From the NCBI RefSeq assembly GCF_037038585.1, contig NC_092520.1:191374604-191438603 (forward strand): a DNA stretch of 64,000 nt, written 5' to 3'. The stretch comes from Patagioenas fasciata. Lineage: Eukaryota > Chordata > Aves > Columbiformes > Columbidae. A program made the translations under genes and the position numbers. Under the pieces are notes generated by a model, which was not told the DNA's origin, searched no databases, and saw only the letters and a program-made list of their open reading frames with translations. This document shows positions 28,601 to 40,600 of the stretch, one piece after another (positions within the stretch are counted from its first letter, which is position 1; the number at the start of each line of letters is the position of its first letter).

Positions 28601-31600
28601 GATAGCTATTAGACATGAAAATTCATGCAATCTTTTCTGGTCAAAACCCCATATAATACAGATTGCTTGCTTGTGTAATCTTGAAAATCATCTACAGCAT
28701 TCCTCGGCAAACATTAAGTTGTTAGATGCCAAAAAGTTGACAGTTCTAGGCTCTGAAGATTACTCACCCTTGAAGGTTTCGCTGCTGTATAAATTACTGA
28801 AAAATGAATCCCTCGTTCCTGCAAATCCATGGTCAGTCTTCCAATTATTTTGTCTATAAATAGAAACATTTATAATTTAACAAACTCTGTAAGCTGAAAA
28901 AGCTAAAATCCTGCAGTAGTTGGAGAAGTAATGAGCTAGATGTTTAAGCTTATTTAGTTTATTTAAGCAATTTAAGAGTCATTTTTGTGTCAATAGATAC
29001 AAATGGATATGACATGTTTAGTGTCTTGAAAAATCCATAATTTCAGTGAGACAATGCAAAAAAAAAAAAACATTACAACAGTTCAGAAAAAAGGATGATT
29101 TTGAAATTGAAAAGTAAGTCCCATAGAAACAACACCTGAAAGGTTGAACTTCGGGCAAATAGATGCAAGAGCAGAGAAATTACTTAAGAGATGAAAGTAG
29201 GATTCATACACTGTTAGTCAAGTGACCAGTTGATGAATAAATAATAAAGCATAAGTAGTAGTATTCTCTGAATTACAAAGTACACAGAAGCACCCACTGA
29301 GAAGCAATACTCAAAACATAGTGCTTAGTTTGAGACATTATATGCATAATATTGGCAGTAATATTCATTTTTGGTTCAGTGGATTTAAAGTCTGATTCTG
29401 CACCCTCAGCGGGATATGAAAATTTTTGCTGTTGACTACAGGGGAGGCCAAAGGAGAAATATGGTGGAATATTTCTGAAAAGGAAGAAAAAGTCAAGTAA
29501 GGAAGAGAAGACCTTTCAAAGAGGTCCAAAGATGCCTCTACAGAAGATTCTCTTTTAGTTCTGAAATCACAGGCAGTTGTGACAAATACTTACAACTGAG
29601 AAATGTTTTTAAGCTATATGAAGAAATATTAACATCTGCTTATGATAATGAGCGTAATAGTTGTGAATAAAGAATAATTATCAATGTTGTTATTGGGACT
29701 GATAGAGTAATAAGCAAGCAGACTCACATTTACTATTTCAGTGCCTTCCCACTTCTCATCAATGTCCCAGTCTGATGAAGAGATATTTTAAAGCCTGGAC
29801 ATACAGGCTGCTCAGATTTTGAGGTTACATGTTACAGAAATGGTAGTTCATTTTCATATACTGGAAGCAGAGCTTATATTATTATGTTTTTTAACCTCTT
29901 TTGTTTACAGCAATTATGGTCTCCTGGCTGAGTAAAATGTTTAGCTTTTGTGAAAATGCAATAACTGCTTTTTTCTGCAGGGTTTTATCTCAATTTATTT
30001 CCTCATATCAGTCAAAATCATAGCTATGTAAATTTTACTTCTAAAAATATTGCTAAAAGGATCTACTATAAGAAATGGACCTAGAAAAACAACTGCTTAT
30101 ATACTACTCATGTAATTACATTGGGTGTGGAGATCCAAGGCATTACATAATGTAGATTTTGTATTCTATCTGTACAGAGTCCAACTCACCGGAAATTCTC
30201 AGCAGCCTCAGCTAAAATTTGGGGAAGAAAAAAAATACATAGAAAAATCCATATATAGTCTTTGATTTTTCTTTCATTAAAGAAACCAATTGATTTCTGA
30301 AATGACACATTATTTGCATTTCACTTTAGTAAGGAGATACATGTAACTATAGTTACCAGCAACATGTATCACTCTTGCCTTTGGGAAGATTCTAGAGCCA
30401 ATTCTTTCATCCAGAGAAACTGCGGTGAACAACCTTAGGAAAATAAAATGATATAGATCTTTGCCTGTGATCAAAACTCTACCTTGATCATGAAGTATTT
30501 GCAAATTCCCCAAGGAAAAGGGCCTAGATTGTCCACCATATTTTAAAGCACCTAAATTACATGCCTGCATGGGAACATTAGCCATCCCAGGCTCTTTCTT
30601 TAATGGAACACGAGGCATCTCTAGATGGTGAAAATGATGTTAGAGTGACTTTCGAGTCATTCTACTGAAGGCTGGGTTTTTTGTTTTTTTTTGGTTTGGT
30701 TTGTTGGTGGGTTTGTTTGTTTGTTTGTTTTTGGTTTTTGTTTTGTTGGGTTTGGTTTTTATTTTTTTGCTCTTGTAGATAGCATGGACCAAGGAAACAC
30801 TAGGTAGATATATGAAAATAAAACAGTTTGCCTAGGATAACACCTTCCAATTAGCATAACTACATGTATCTATGGCCTGGTGAAAGGATTAAACCTAACT
30901 CATTGAAGACACATTCCTTGAATTTCACCAGGGAGTGCATTATTATGCCATTATTATTTTCTAATCCATCTTAATTTTTGTGTGATTTTACACACGGGAT
31001 GGAAGAAACCAACTGAGAAAAAATGTTCTGGAAGGAGAAAGTGAAAAGAAAGAAAGAGTATAAATTATGAACAAGAGGGACTGAAATGAGCAACATGAGA
31101 GGGGGGAAATAGAAGGGAAAGGAAGGGAGGGGAGGGGACAGGAAAGGGAGAAGGAGAGGAGAAGGAGAGGAGGAGGAGAGGAGAAGGAGAGGAGGAGGAG
31201 AGGAGAAGGAGAGGAGGAGGAGAGGAGGAGGAGAGAAGAGGAGAGGAGAGGAGGAGGAGGGGAGGGGAGGGGAGGGGAGGGGAGGAGAGGAGGAGGGGAG
31301 GGGAGGGGAGGGGAGGGGAGGAGGAGAGGAGAGGAGAGGAGAGGAGAGGAGAGGAGAGGAGAGGAGAGGAGAGGAGAGGAGAGGAGAGGAGAGGAGAGGA
31401 GAGGAGAGGAGAGGAGAGGAGAGGAGAGGAGAGGAGAGGAGAGGAGAGGAGAGGAGAGGAGAGGAGAGGAGAGGAGAGGAGAGGAGAGGAGAGGAGAGGA
31501 GAGGAGAGGAGAGGAGAGGAGAGGAGAGGAGAGGAGAGGAGAGGAGAGGAGAGGAGAGGAGAGGAGAGGAGAGGAGAGGAGAGGAGAGGAGAGGAGAGGA

Positions 31601-34600
31601 GAGGAGAGGAGAGGAGAGGAGAGGAGAGGAGAGGAGAGGAGAGGAGAGGAGAGGAGAGGAGAGGAGAGGAGAGGAGAGGAGAGGAGGAGAATGCACTGAG
31701 ACTCAGAGTGGGAAAAGGAATACATATAATAGCAACTTAAGTGCCTCATCTTATGCAGGTGGAGTCATTGGCAGCTTTGCCACTGATTTTTAGGTATGCT
31801 GGATCCAGCAGGTGAGACTGACATGACAGAATTCAACCTTCTGAGTAGAAAAACGTTTCGGAACACGGGCAAAAACTGAGTAATAATCTCAAAATCTACC
31901 TAATGCAAAAGAAACAAAGAAATACTGAAAAGAAGCATAAAGAAAACAGTAAGTCTGAATCCCTTTAAATTTGAGCAGATTTGGATTCTGAATTCCAGTT
32001 TGGATTTCATAATGAGCCTCATTTCAATCATGTGCTAAAAACTCCTGTTTACTCCAGCCTCTAGCTATTTCAGAACAGCACATTTCCCTTGGGCAGAATC
32101 TGATCCCATTTGTTCTGTTGTTGCAGAAATTCCTGTCTGCACTGAGTAAAATAGCAGGAGAGATTTCTCTGACATTTTATTACGTCAGATTTTAAAACCA
32201 TCTACAGTGGAAAGGAAGGAAGTTGCTGTGACAAATATAAGAAGCTTTGCGAACTTCTAGGCAGCATGCTACATGTCTGCAGTGTTTTTCTATGGGTTTA
32301 CCACGGATAGTGAAAAAAACCTGCAAGCAATATTTATGTGTTAACAATTTTCTTGTCACGTTGTAGGTACGTGGCAAATAGCATTTTTTGTTGCTTACCC
32401 AGGTAGGATCTAGGAGCATTCACTCCACAACAAAGACTAGTAATGCATGATCTTGCAAGCAGTTCTGACCTTGAAGGGTCTCCTGACAGCAGTATTTGGC
32501 AGATGACTGTGGATGTGCTGCAAAAAGTACTTAGACACCGAGACCTGCTCGAGCCCAGATTGTTTGACTTGGAAGACAGTATTTGGGACATTTACTACTA
32601 CTTTTGGAATTATACTCTTATGACTCTCTCCCATCTGCTGCACAGACCTTCAGTGGGATAATTTTAAGGAACTGTGGCTCATTAATTTTATTTTGAATTA
32701 AAACTTCCTACTGATGTTATTTCCAGTTTTTTATTCAGCAATGCATTGAGTGGCTGCTTTGGCAAATAAACCAGAAGGTGAGGATTCAGCTCACATTCCC
32801 ACTTTTCTAGAGCACAGCTGAGATGCAGAACACCAAAGGCAGATTTTGCACTTGGCCATACAAAGTGGCACATCTCCCCTGATCCACACACCTTTTTCCT
32901 GCTAACAGCTAGTAGTCACTAACCGGAAAGTTGGTATAGCCTGTTCCTCCATCACCACACAGGTCCCCTGATACCTTTGCTGTTCCAAAACAAAGGGGTC
33001 TGAGACAGGGTTTTGGAAGCTTATTCTTGAGTTTGTGCAGCTGATGAAATAAATGTCCCATAAAGAAAAAGCTAGTTTTTAGCCAACGCCAACATTACAC
33101 CAAGGCTTTTTCTATCAAGTATGTTCTGGGAACAGGAAGTGAGAACTAAACAACTCCTATGGAAATGCAGCTACTTATTTGAGTATAAAAACCACATTCA
33201 CGCTGAAGCAGTGCAAAAACAGAGAGAAAAGAACATACCACTGACTTCAGTACTAAGATATTTCCCCAATTTTCAAACCTGTTTCTGATTTTATACCCGC
33301 AGCTCTGGGTAGAATCAGTCATAGAACATACGACACTGTTTAATTATCAGCCTCCACCACTCCACAGTGTGTCCCTGAAACTACCACTACAGTGATTTGC
33401 AGACTTTATAACATGATCTCTAATTTAGAGTAGTAAGAGAAAGCCCTTAAAAAAACCCCAGATGCCTCTTGGTGCCTCTTTGGTGTATGCCACTTCTTTT
33501 TCAGCCAGATGTCAGGCAAGAAGAGTTTTATTATAGCGTATGGAGAGAATGAACATTAAAAGAAGTCTTCAACATCTGCAAAACCATTAAAGGACTCCAA
33601 AGTCAAAGGCTGTGAAGGACATCAGTAATGTTTTACAAAAATTAGAAAACACTTCCTATTCATTCAGACACCCTCTTGTTGAGACCAAAACCTTCAAAAT
33701 GCTGGATGAGCCTGACACCTCCAGCTGTCATCATGGGAGGTGAGATCCAAGGCTCATGCCTGAAGCAGAGGTGAATTATCATTACATTTCAGGTCACAGA
33801 CCTGTATCCATTTTGGTGGATTTGAATCAGCCACTTGGTACTTCAACACTATGATAATTGACTGCTTATAAATACTATAAAGGGAGGGAAAGAAAACCTT
33901 TAAATAGTAGAATTACAGCAAAACCTAGGAACTAGAGAATACAATCTGCTTAAGTGAAAACACAGACTTAAATGATGAAATGTTAGATATATCTTGGTCA
34001 TACTGCTTACCATTTTCAGCAATTGCTTCCTGGATGGAAATCTCATTTAAACCACTACAAAAAGAGTGAGAAAAAAAATCATTAAAAATCTTTTCTAGGC
34101 AAGAACAACATGAATCAGAAATGTACAAAGATACTGACTAGTAAAGGGATTACTTTCATCATCAGTCCCTCCATCATTCTTTTATTTTCTCCTTATGACC
34201 CTTTCCTTCTGCAAAGCCATTAGTAGTACAAGGACCACTTCCTCAGCTGATTCCTTAAACCCCTCAAACTTCCTTGGCTGCCAAATAGCCAGACTTCTGA
34301 TGTTATTTTGACCATTCTTTCCTCAGCTTTTCTGTCACTGGATGTTGTCCCCTTGTCTAACAATTGTATGTAAGCTTCTCAAAATAGATACCATGTCTTT
34401 ATTTGTGCAGTGACATGATTGCACTATAATTGCACTTCCTTGGGACCCACTGATGTATGCACCATATACCATCAAGTCTGAATACCCAAGTAACAGGCTA
34501 GGAAGAGGAAAGAGCTGAAGAAACTGAGCAGAGAGATTTGATGCACCCATGCCTTATATTTCCTAAGCATACATTGACATCATTTGTACTCAATATAACT

Positions 34601-37600
34601 GTACAGACCACACAGCTATCTGCTGAAATTCTAAGAACAGCTGCCAACCTAGATGAGGTCAGTGACCCATACCCAGGAGTGTCCCGTGCCAGACATTCCA
34701 CACAGATGCAAAAGCCCTAGGAGCAGCAGTCAGACACATTCACCTGGAGGAACAGCCTTTCTCTACCTCTGTTAAATCACAGTTGTCATAGGCCTTGAAA
34801 CATGAAGAATTACAGCCATCCTCTTCCTTCCAGAGTGATCAAAACCAGTCACTTCATTCATATTATCTTTGGGTTTGTTTGTATGTTTATTTGTGGGCCT
34901 ATTTATCCTGTCATTTTCATGACTCCTGAAATGCCTTCTGGCAATTAATTCTGCAGGTTAATCATGTGTTGCATAAAATAATTCAGCTTTTCTGCTAAAA
35001 ATGTGTTGCCATTTAATTTTATTAGCTGTCCCTTTTTTCTTATATAATGAAAGAGACAAAATGGGAACGCTTGACTGACTTTCTCAACATAATTCATCTA
35101 TTGCACCTGGTAAGCTCATGAGGGGACTTTTAGGACACCAAATTCACCCTTCCAAGAAAAACAACTTTGCTAACCATGTTGCAAGCTCCCACTTCATTTT
35201 TTAAATTTTTTGAATACAAGTGACACTTTCAAAAGCTTTAAAAATCACGCATACATGTGGGTCAGTTTTGTTTGTGACAAGTTCCTACCTGACAAGAGGT
35301 TGTAGCTGAACCACCAGTAAGTTTGGTTTAGATGTATCTAGTTCCAGCTGAGAGAAGTTGAGATTAGTCGTGTGTGTTAACTTCCAGTCTCCTGACGTTT
35401 GAAGAAAGCTCAGAAGATACCTGATAGCCTCGCAGTCAACAGCTGGCAAAACTAAAGATGAAGGAGAAGACTGAAGCATTTCCTGTAATAAATTTATGGA
35501 CAGTTTATTCACTTGATTAATAGTTAAACACAAGCTTTTTAAAGATATCATTAATTTAATACAGAAGGTGAGGAACCACCATGGTAAACACTATGTGATT
35601 TCTCACCAGGCTGGTGTTGGTCGCAGGCTGCTCCTCGAAAGGGGCAGTGAAGGGGCACTTGTGTCAATCTTATTTCTGCACCTCTTGAGGAAAGATTAAG
35701 GTATTCAATGACTTCAAACTCTTACTGTCCTTTCCACATGTGTGGCTGAAGAGGAGAGACACATGATGTAGAAGTTCTCAAGCTGAGAAAGGTGGAGAAA
35801 GTTTGTGGAGAAAGGAGAGGCAGGTTATGAACATCTGCCAGAAGCAAAGCTCATCAGATGACCATCTAAATAAATGCCCTTGGAGGTGAGAAGGATCAGT
35901 GTCAGACACTTCAAGTTCCATCACCATTCAGTACAGAGTCATATTTTGCATCATAAATACCCTTGCTTTTTGTACATCCTGGTGGCACAGCACATGGTAT
36001 AGAGAAGTGTCTAATTTATAACTATTAATTAAGAAAGCTACATGTTTCAGGATCTACGGACCCTGCAGACACACATGAACAAACTTCATGTCATGTACTT
36101 TCTGTCTTTCTACTCAAAACGCTAATTATAAAGCTCAGGCTGAACTGGTTCAGGTAATCAGGCATTATGGTACTTATAATTTTATTTGTAATTCTCATAG
36201 CTGAGTTTCTGATGTGAATACTTGAGTGAAATGAATTTAAAATATAAATTTGAAACCTGCATAAAATTAATTTGAAATATTCAGAGAAAGAAAATGCAAG
36301 ATTGAGACTTGAGAGTGATCAAAATTAATGTAAGCCCAATTTAATGTGAATTTTAGAAGACCTTTTTTCATTGAGTCGTAGTTTACAACTTGTTAAGTTT
36401 GCTTTCCCATTTTCTACATTTAAGTCTAGACTGAGTCTATCACTTGATCCAATATTCAGACATTCAAGTTGTTATAGATACTCTCTCCCCCTCTAACTGA
36501 TGCAAGTGTTGTGGCGTTGCTAGCACTTTTCTCCTCCTACTCTTTTTCTTTTTTGTCTGTTCTCTGACTGCCTACCACTTTTCTGACCTGCTCTCATTCT
36601 TTCTAATTGCTCACATGTTTTCCTTCGTAGGCAAAGGCTAGTTATTTTGACATTTCTATAGATGCTCATAAGGGAGGATTATGCAGTATAGTCTGATTTG
36701 CCAGACTGATAGAAAAATAACTGTAGAAATCAAAATAGAGCAGAAAGCACTGATCTGGTTCACAGGTCTTTGAATAGGGTTTTTAGCACCACCTGGAAGG
36801 AAAGGATGATAGACTTCATTTTGGCTCATTTGTTTATATGACTTTAGAGCTAAAATTCTGAGCAATGGTCAATTATTTTGTTTTGTTTTCAATATTTTAA
36901 TCCCTGGCCCCCTAGCAGCAGCCAGAATGGCAGAGTCAGTTCTTCCAATGGTATACATTAAGCAGATTACTCATTTATTGTAGAATAAGATATAAAATGC
37001 CCCATTACTGAGCAATGTCTAAATTATGCCTCTGTTCCTAACCAGTCCTGCACTGCCATCTGTCTCAGCTTCCAGCCACTGATATTCAACTGTTTTCCAT
37101 CTCACACAACTGGGTATTTACTCAGTAGCCCCAGATGGCTATTCTGATCCCGTGCCTCTTCCTTGTCCTTCTTGACATTTGGCCACTACACACTCGTCCT
37201 TACAATACCCAGATGTTGTACTATGCACTTCAGGATTTCAACTACCATGCATGTTCAAAACATGGAAAGTCCAAAAGGAGGGTGGAGAATGAAGAGGACT
37301 GCTGAGAAACACCTGATTTTGCATTCTGTTAAAGCACTAAATAAAGAGGTACAACCATGCAGTAGTTAGGAAAAGAAGAGGAAAAGGGAGAAGGAGAGGA
37401 GGTGACAAAGGGAAGGGAAGGGGAAAGGGGAAAGGGGAAAGGGGAAGGGGAAGGGGAAGGGGAAGGGGAAGGGGAAGGGGAAGGGGAAGGGGAAGGGGAA
37501 GGGGAAGGGGAAGGAAACATCCTATTGAGTTGTTGGACTGGCAGCAGAACTTCCTACATTAAATGCCATACTCTATAACCTGTCTATGAGTGCTTACTGT

Positions 37601-40600
37601 GATTATGAGCACATTTACCTTTGTTAGTGTCTCCTGAAGCACCTCTCCTGAGTTAAATATTACAAGAAACTTCACTCTTGGTTTACATACAATGCTGCTC
37701 AGTTTGTTTTGCAGGTAGGTGTGAGGTGACTGTCCACCTTTCTAGCCATCCTGAAGCCAAGTAGCTGCGCTACGATAAAGCCGTACTTGGACTTACTTGC
37801 TCAGCTCTGGTTTCAGTATTACATTAACTTGATTGATATTACACTTAAGCAATTTGAAGCTGGAGTGGAGTAAATTTAAGTATGTCATTATTGTTTAAAT
37901 CTTTGTTAAAGACTCCTGTATCCATCTATAAAAGATCGTGTAGGCGTACTCTTTATTATGAACTAGATTATGTTTGGCATCAAAGCCAATAGACAGTTCT
38001 ATAATAAAAATATTAGATGGGGAAAAGACTCCTGTATCACCTCTGGAAATAACCGGGAACCTACACCTGAAATAGGCAGAGCTCTTCCACGTAAAAGAGA
38101 TCTTTTAAATCTTCATCTTTTACTTGTGAGTATGCCATTTAAAATATTAAAGTATTGTATTTGTTTTCTACAGAATTGGTCAATGGGTTATCTATTAAAA
38201 AGAAAAATCTATTCAAACAGATTTGGAAGCACATCTGTTTCTATACACAGTGATAACTGCAAAGGCAATTATCATAGTTGCATTTTAACTTTCCTACTAC
38301 TATTAATTTTCCAGACTTTTACACTGTACCTGTGTTCTTCAGATGTATGCAAAATGCTATATTTTATTATTTTAATGAAAATTGATCCAATGTACTTTAG
38401 CTGATAAAATATGTTGCAGCTACAGAAATTATTGTTGAGCAAACCTCCAAACCACTGTACTGTATGGTGGGAAACATGACACTAGATTGTTTTCAAGGGT
38501 TACAAACAGATCTGAAGAACTATAGTGAAGCAAACCTGAAGTTCAAGAATGGGAGGAACTATTCCAAAGAATAAAATACAGAGTATAACAACAAGGAAGA
38601 ATTAGACTGGGAAAAAGCTGACATGGCTTTTGCAAAAAAGTTGTGCCTCACAGTTCTGCTGAAAATCTCTGAAGGAGTCGATAGGTACATACACCAGGGA
38701 GATCTAGCTGATAGCATGTACTTGGATCCACAAAAGGCACTTGGCAAAGTCTTGAAGCAAAGACTCCTAAATAAATTAAGCTGCTCTAGTGTGGAGAGGC
38801 AGTCTTCAACGTGGAGGTGGGTACGGGATAGGTAAAGAGTAGCTAAAGAGACTGCAAGCAAGAGGTAGAAAAAGTGTCTACTACTGCATTAGGGTCTGTT
38901 CTGTTCCCTATGCTCATAAATTATCTAGTAAAAAGGCATAAATATTGAGCTAATGAAATCTGCTGATTACACTGAATTATTTAAGATAGTAAAGGCAAGG
39001 GCTGACTGATGAATTGGAGAAGCAACTTCTGGTACAACCTCTTGGGCAACAAAGTAACTGATGAGATACAATGTAAATTGATTTTAGCAGAGCGTAGGAT
39101 GAGAAAAAAATAACACTAATTTTATGTACACAATAATAGATAATAGACTGAAAACTGAGTGTTACCCTTCAGTAATGAAACCTTAAGAGACACAACAGCT
39201 TTTTGAAAATGTCGTATCAGTAGCTGATAGTGATCGGAATTGAAAAATCAAATAGTAGTTTTTTTTGAAAAGTCCAGAGAACAAAATATCATCACGTCAC
39301 TGAATAAATCTGTGATAAACTTAAGTCTTGATTATTATACAGTTCTGCATGCCCCCTTATTAAATATATATATATATGTATGTATATATAATGAAACTAC
39401 AAGAGGTAAAAAGAAAGTAAACAAAAGCAATCAAAACTATAGTAGGACCTCTGTATCACATGTAAGTAAACAGTACTCTCAGTCTGTAACCACTGAGTGA
39501 GGACACAATGCAGATATAGAACCACAAATGGCAATGACTTATAATAATAATTATGCAGGTGCACAGCTGGCCATTAATTGGAGTGTGTCATCATACACTG
39601 CAGTTCTAAGGAGCTGAGCAATGTTTGGGGGAAGGCAAAGCTAATATTAAAGAAAAATAGTTTGTAGGGTAGGTGCTCGACAAAAAAGTTCCCCAAGTGC
39701 TAATCTTTGTGTTTTATTATTTAATTAAAAAGTTCTTTGAATATTTAAGATAAATCATCTACCTGTAAGATTCCTTTTATATTAACTGGAAATAGAATTA
39801 TTTTATTGCATACAAACCCATTGATCCCAAAGCTCAAAACAGCTGCTAATGTAGCTGAATAAATCCAATATCTGCAAATGTCTCAGTGGTTTACAAGCCT
39901 ATAACTCTTTTAAAAGTAACACTTCCTTCTTGTAGTACACATGCTGCTACATGCACATATACATTCTAAATGAGATCTCCAGTTCCAGTTTGAGAATAAA
40001 TTTGCATTTCTGAAGCTCAAAAGGAGCATACTCGAGTGACATGGAACATCTATTATAGCTTAATGAATAATTTGTATAATATAGAGTGTGAAGGTATAAA
40101 AATTTGTGATTATGCAACATCAAAGATTCTGATTTCCCCAATGAGAAAATTCAGACCTGACCTTCATGTTGTTCTGTGTTCTGTGAATATTATGACAGAG
40201 TCTTTCACAGCATGATTAAGAATGGGTTTATTTCCCAAAGTAGCTCAAGTGGAGTGCAACTGATACGACAGTAATTGAGCAAATTTTTGTAGCCTCTGTT
40301 ACGTCCAAGATGGAACTGAATAATTATAAAGATCATTTCTGGCCCTAAAAGCTACAAGTCTATGCAACAGATAGTGACAAAATTCTTCATATGGTCACCT
40401 AGGTGAAAAAGAAATATTTAATTTATACATCTCATTTTCTTTCACTCAAGTTAGAGCACTGCACTCCCACAAAACCATGCTAGAAAAGTGTTAAGATTGC
40501 CAAGTCTAACAGAACAAATCTACGAAGTGCTGGAGTTAAGGTGAGGAATTCATCAAAAGAAATTTTCCAGTTTTAAAGAAGCTCAAATATGAAAACTTTC

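Larger units (their letters stand above)
9003..28767 (-). other. S1-like intron 6 (19.8 kb)
   Basis: This is the longest intron, with donor gtgagt at 28767 and acceptor ttccag at 9003. It holds a CR1 copy (13.6-14.5 kb), a 21-bp tandem duplication (15.86 kb), an A/C-rich low-complexity run (24.0-24.1 kb), a truncated ERV LTR (24.18-24.64 kb) and a probable ancient CR1 piece (27.56-27.97 kb), all described separately. I found no further exon and the exon 6/7 phases join directly. The remaining stretches (9-13.5, 14.6-15.8, 16-24, 24.7-27.5 kb) show nothing I can support. Confidence 0.7.
28854..34010 (-). other. S1-like intron 5
   Basis: The intron is 5,157 nt. It contains a G/T-rich run (about 30,670-30,770) and the long (GAGGA)n purine tract (31.1-31.7 kb), listed separately. 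No other exon or mobile element was recognised; open frames at 30.3-30.6 and 32.2-32.9 kb lack splice and homology support. Confidence 0.65.

Noticed and set aside
30971..31749. Long minus-strand open frames (over 240 codons) rich in Leu-Ser-Ser-Pro
   Set aside because: They are translations of the (GAGGA)n purine tract; no homology, no exon structure.
36656..36865. Candidate S1-like exon 3 (GGAKNPIQ...SAF resemblance)
   Set aside because: The real exon 3 was found at 42155-42223 with better homology and correct phases; this frame lacks a donor.
37329..37520. Ser-Pro repeat open frame
   Set aside because: Translation of the (GGGGAA)n tract.
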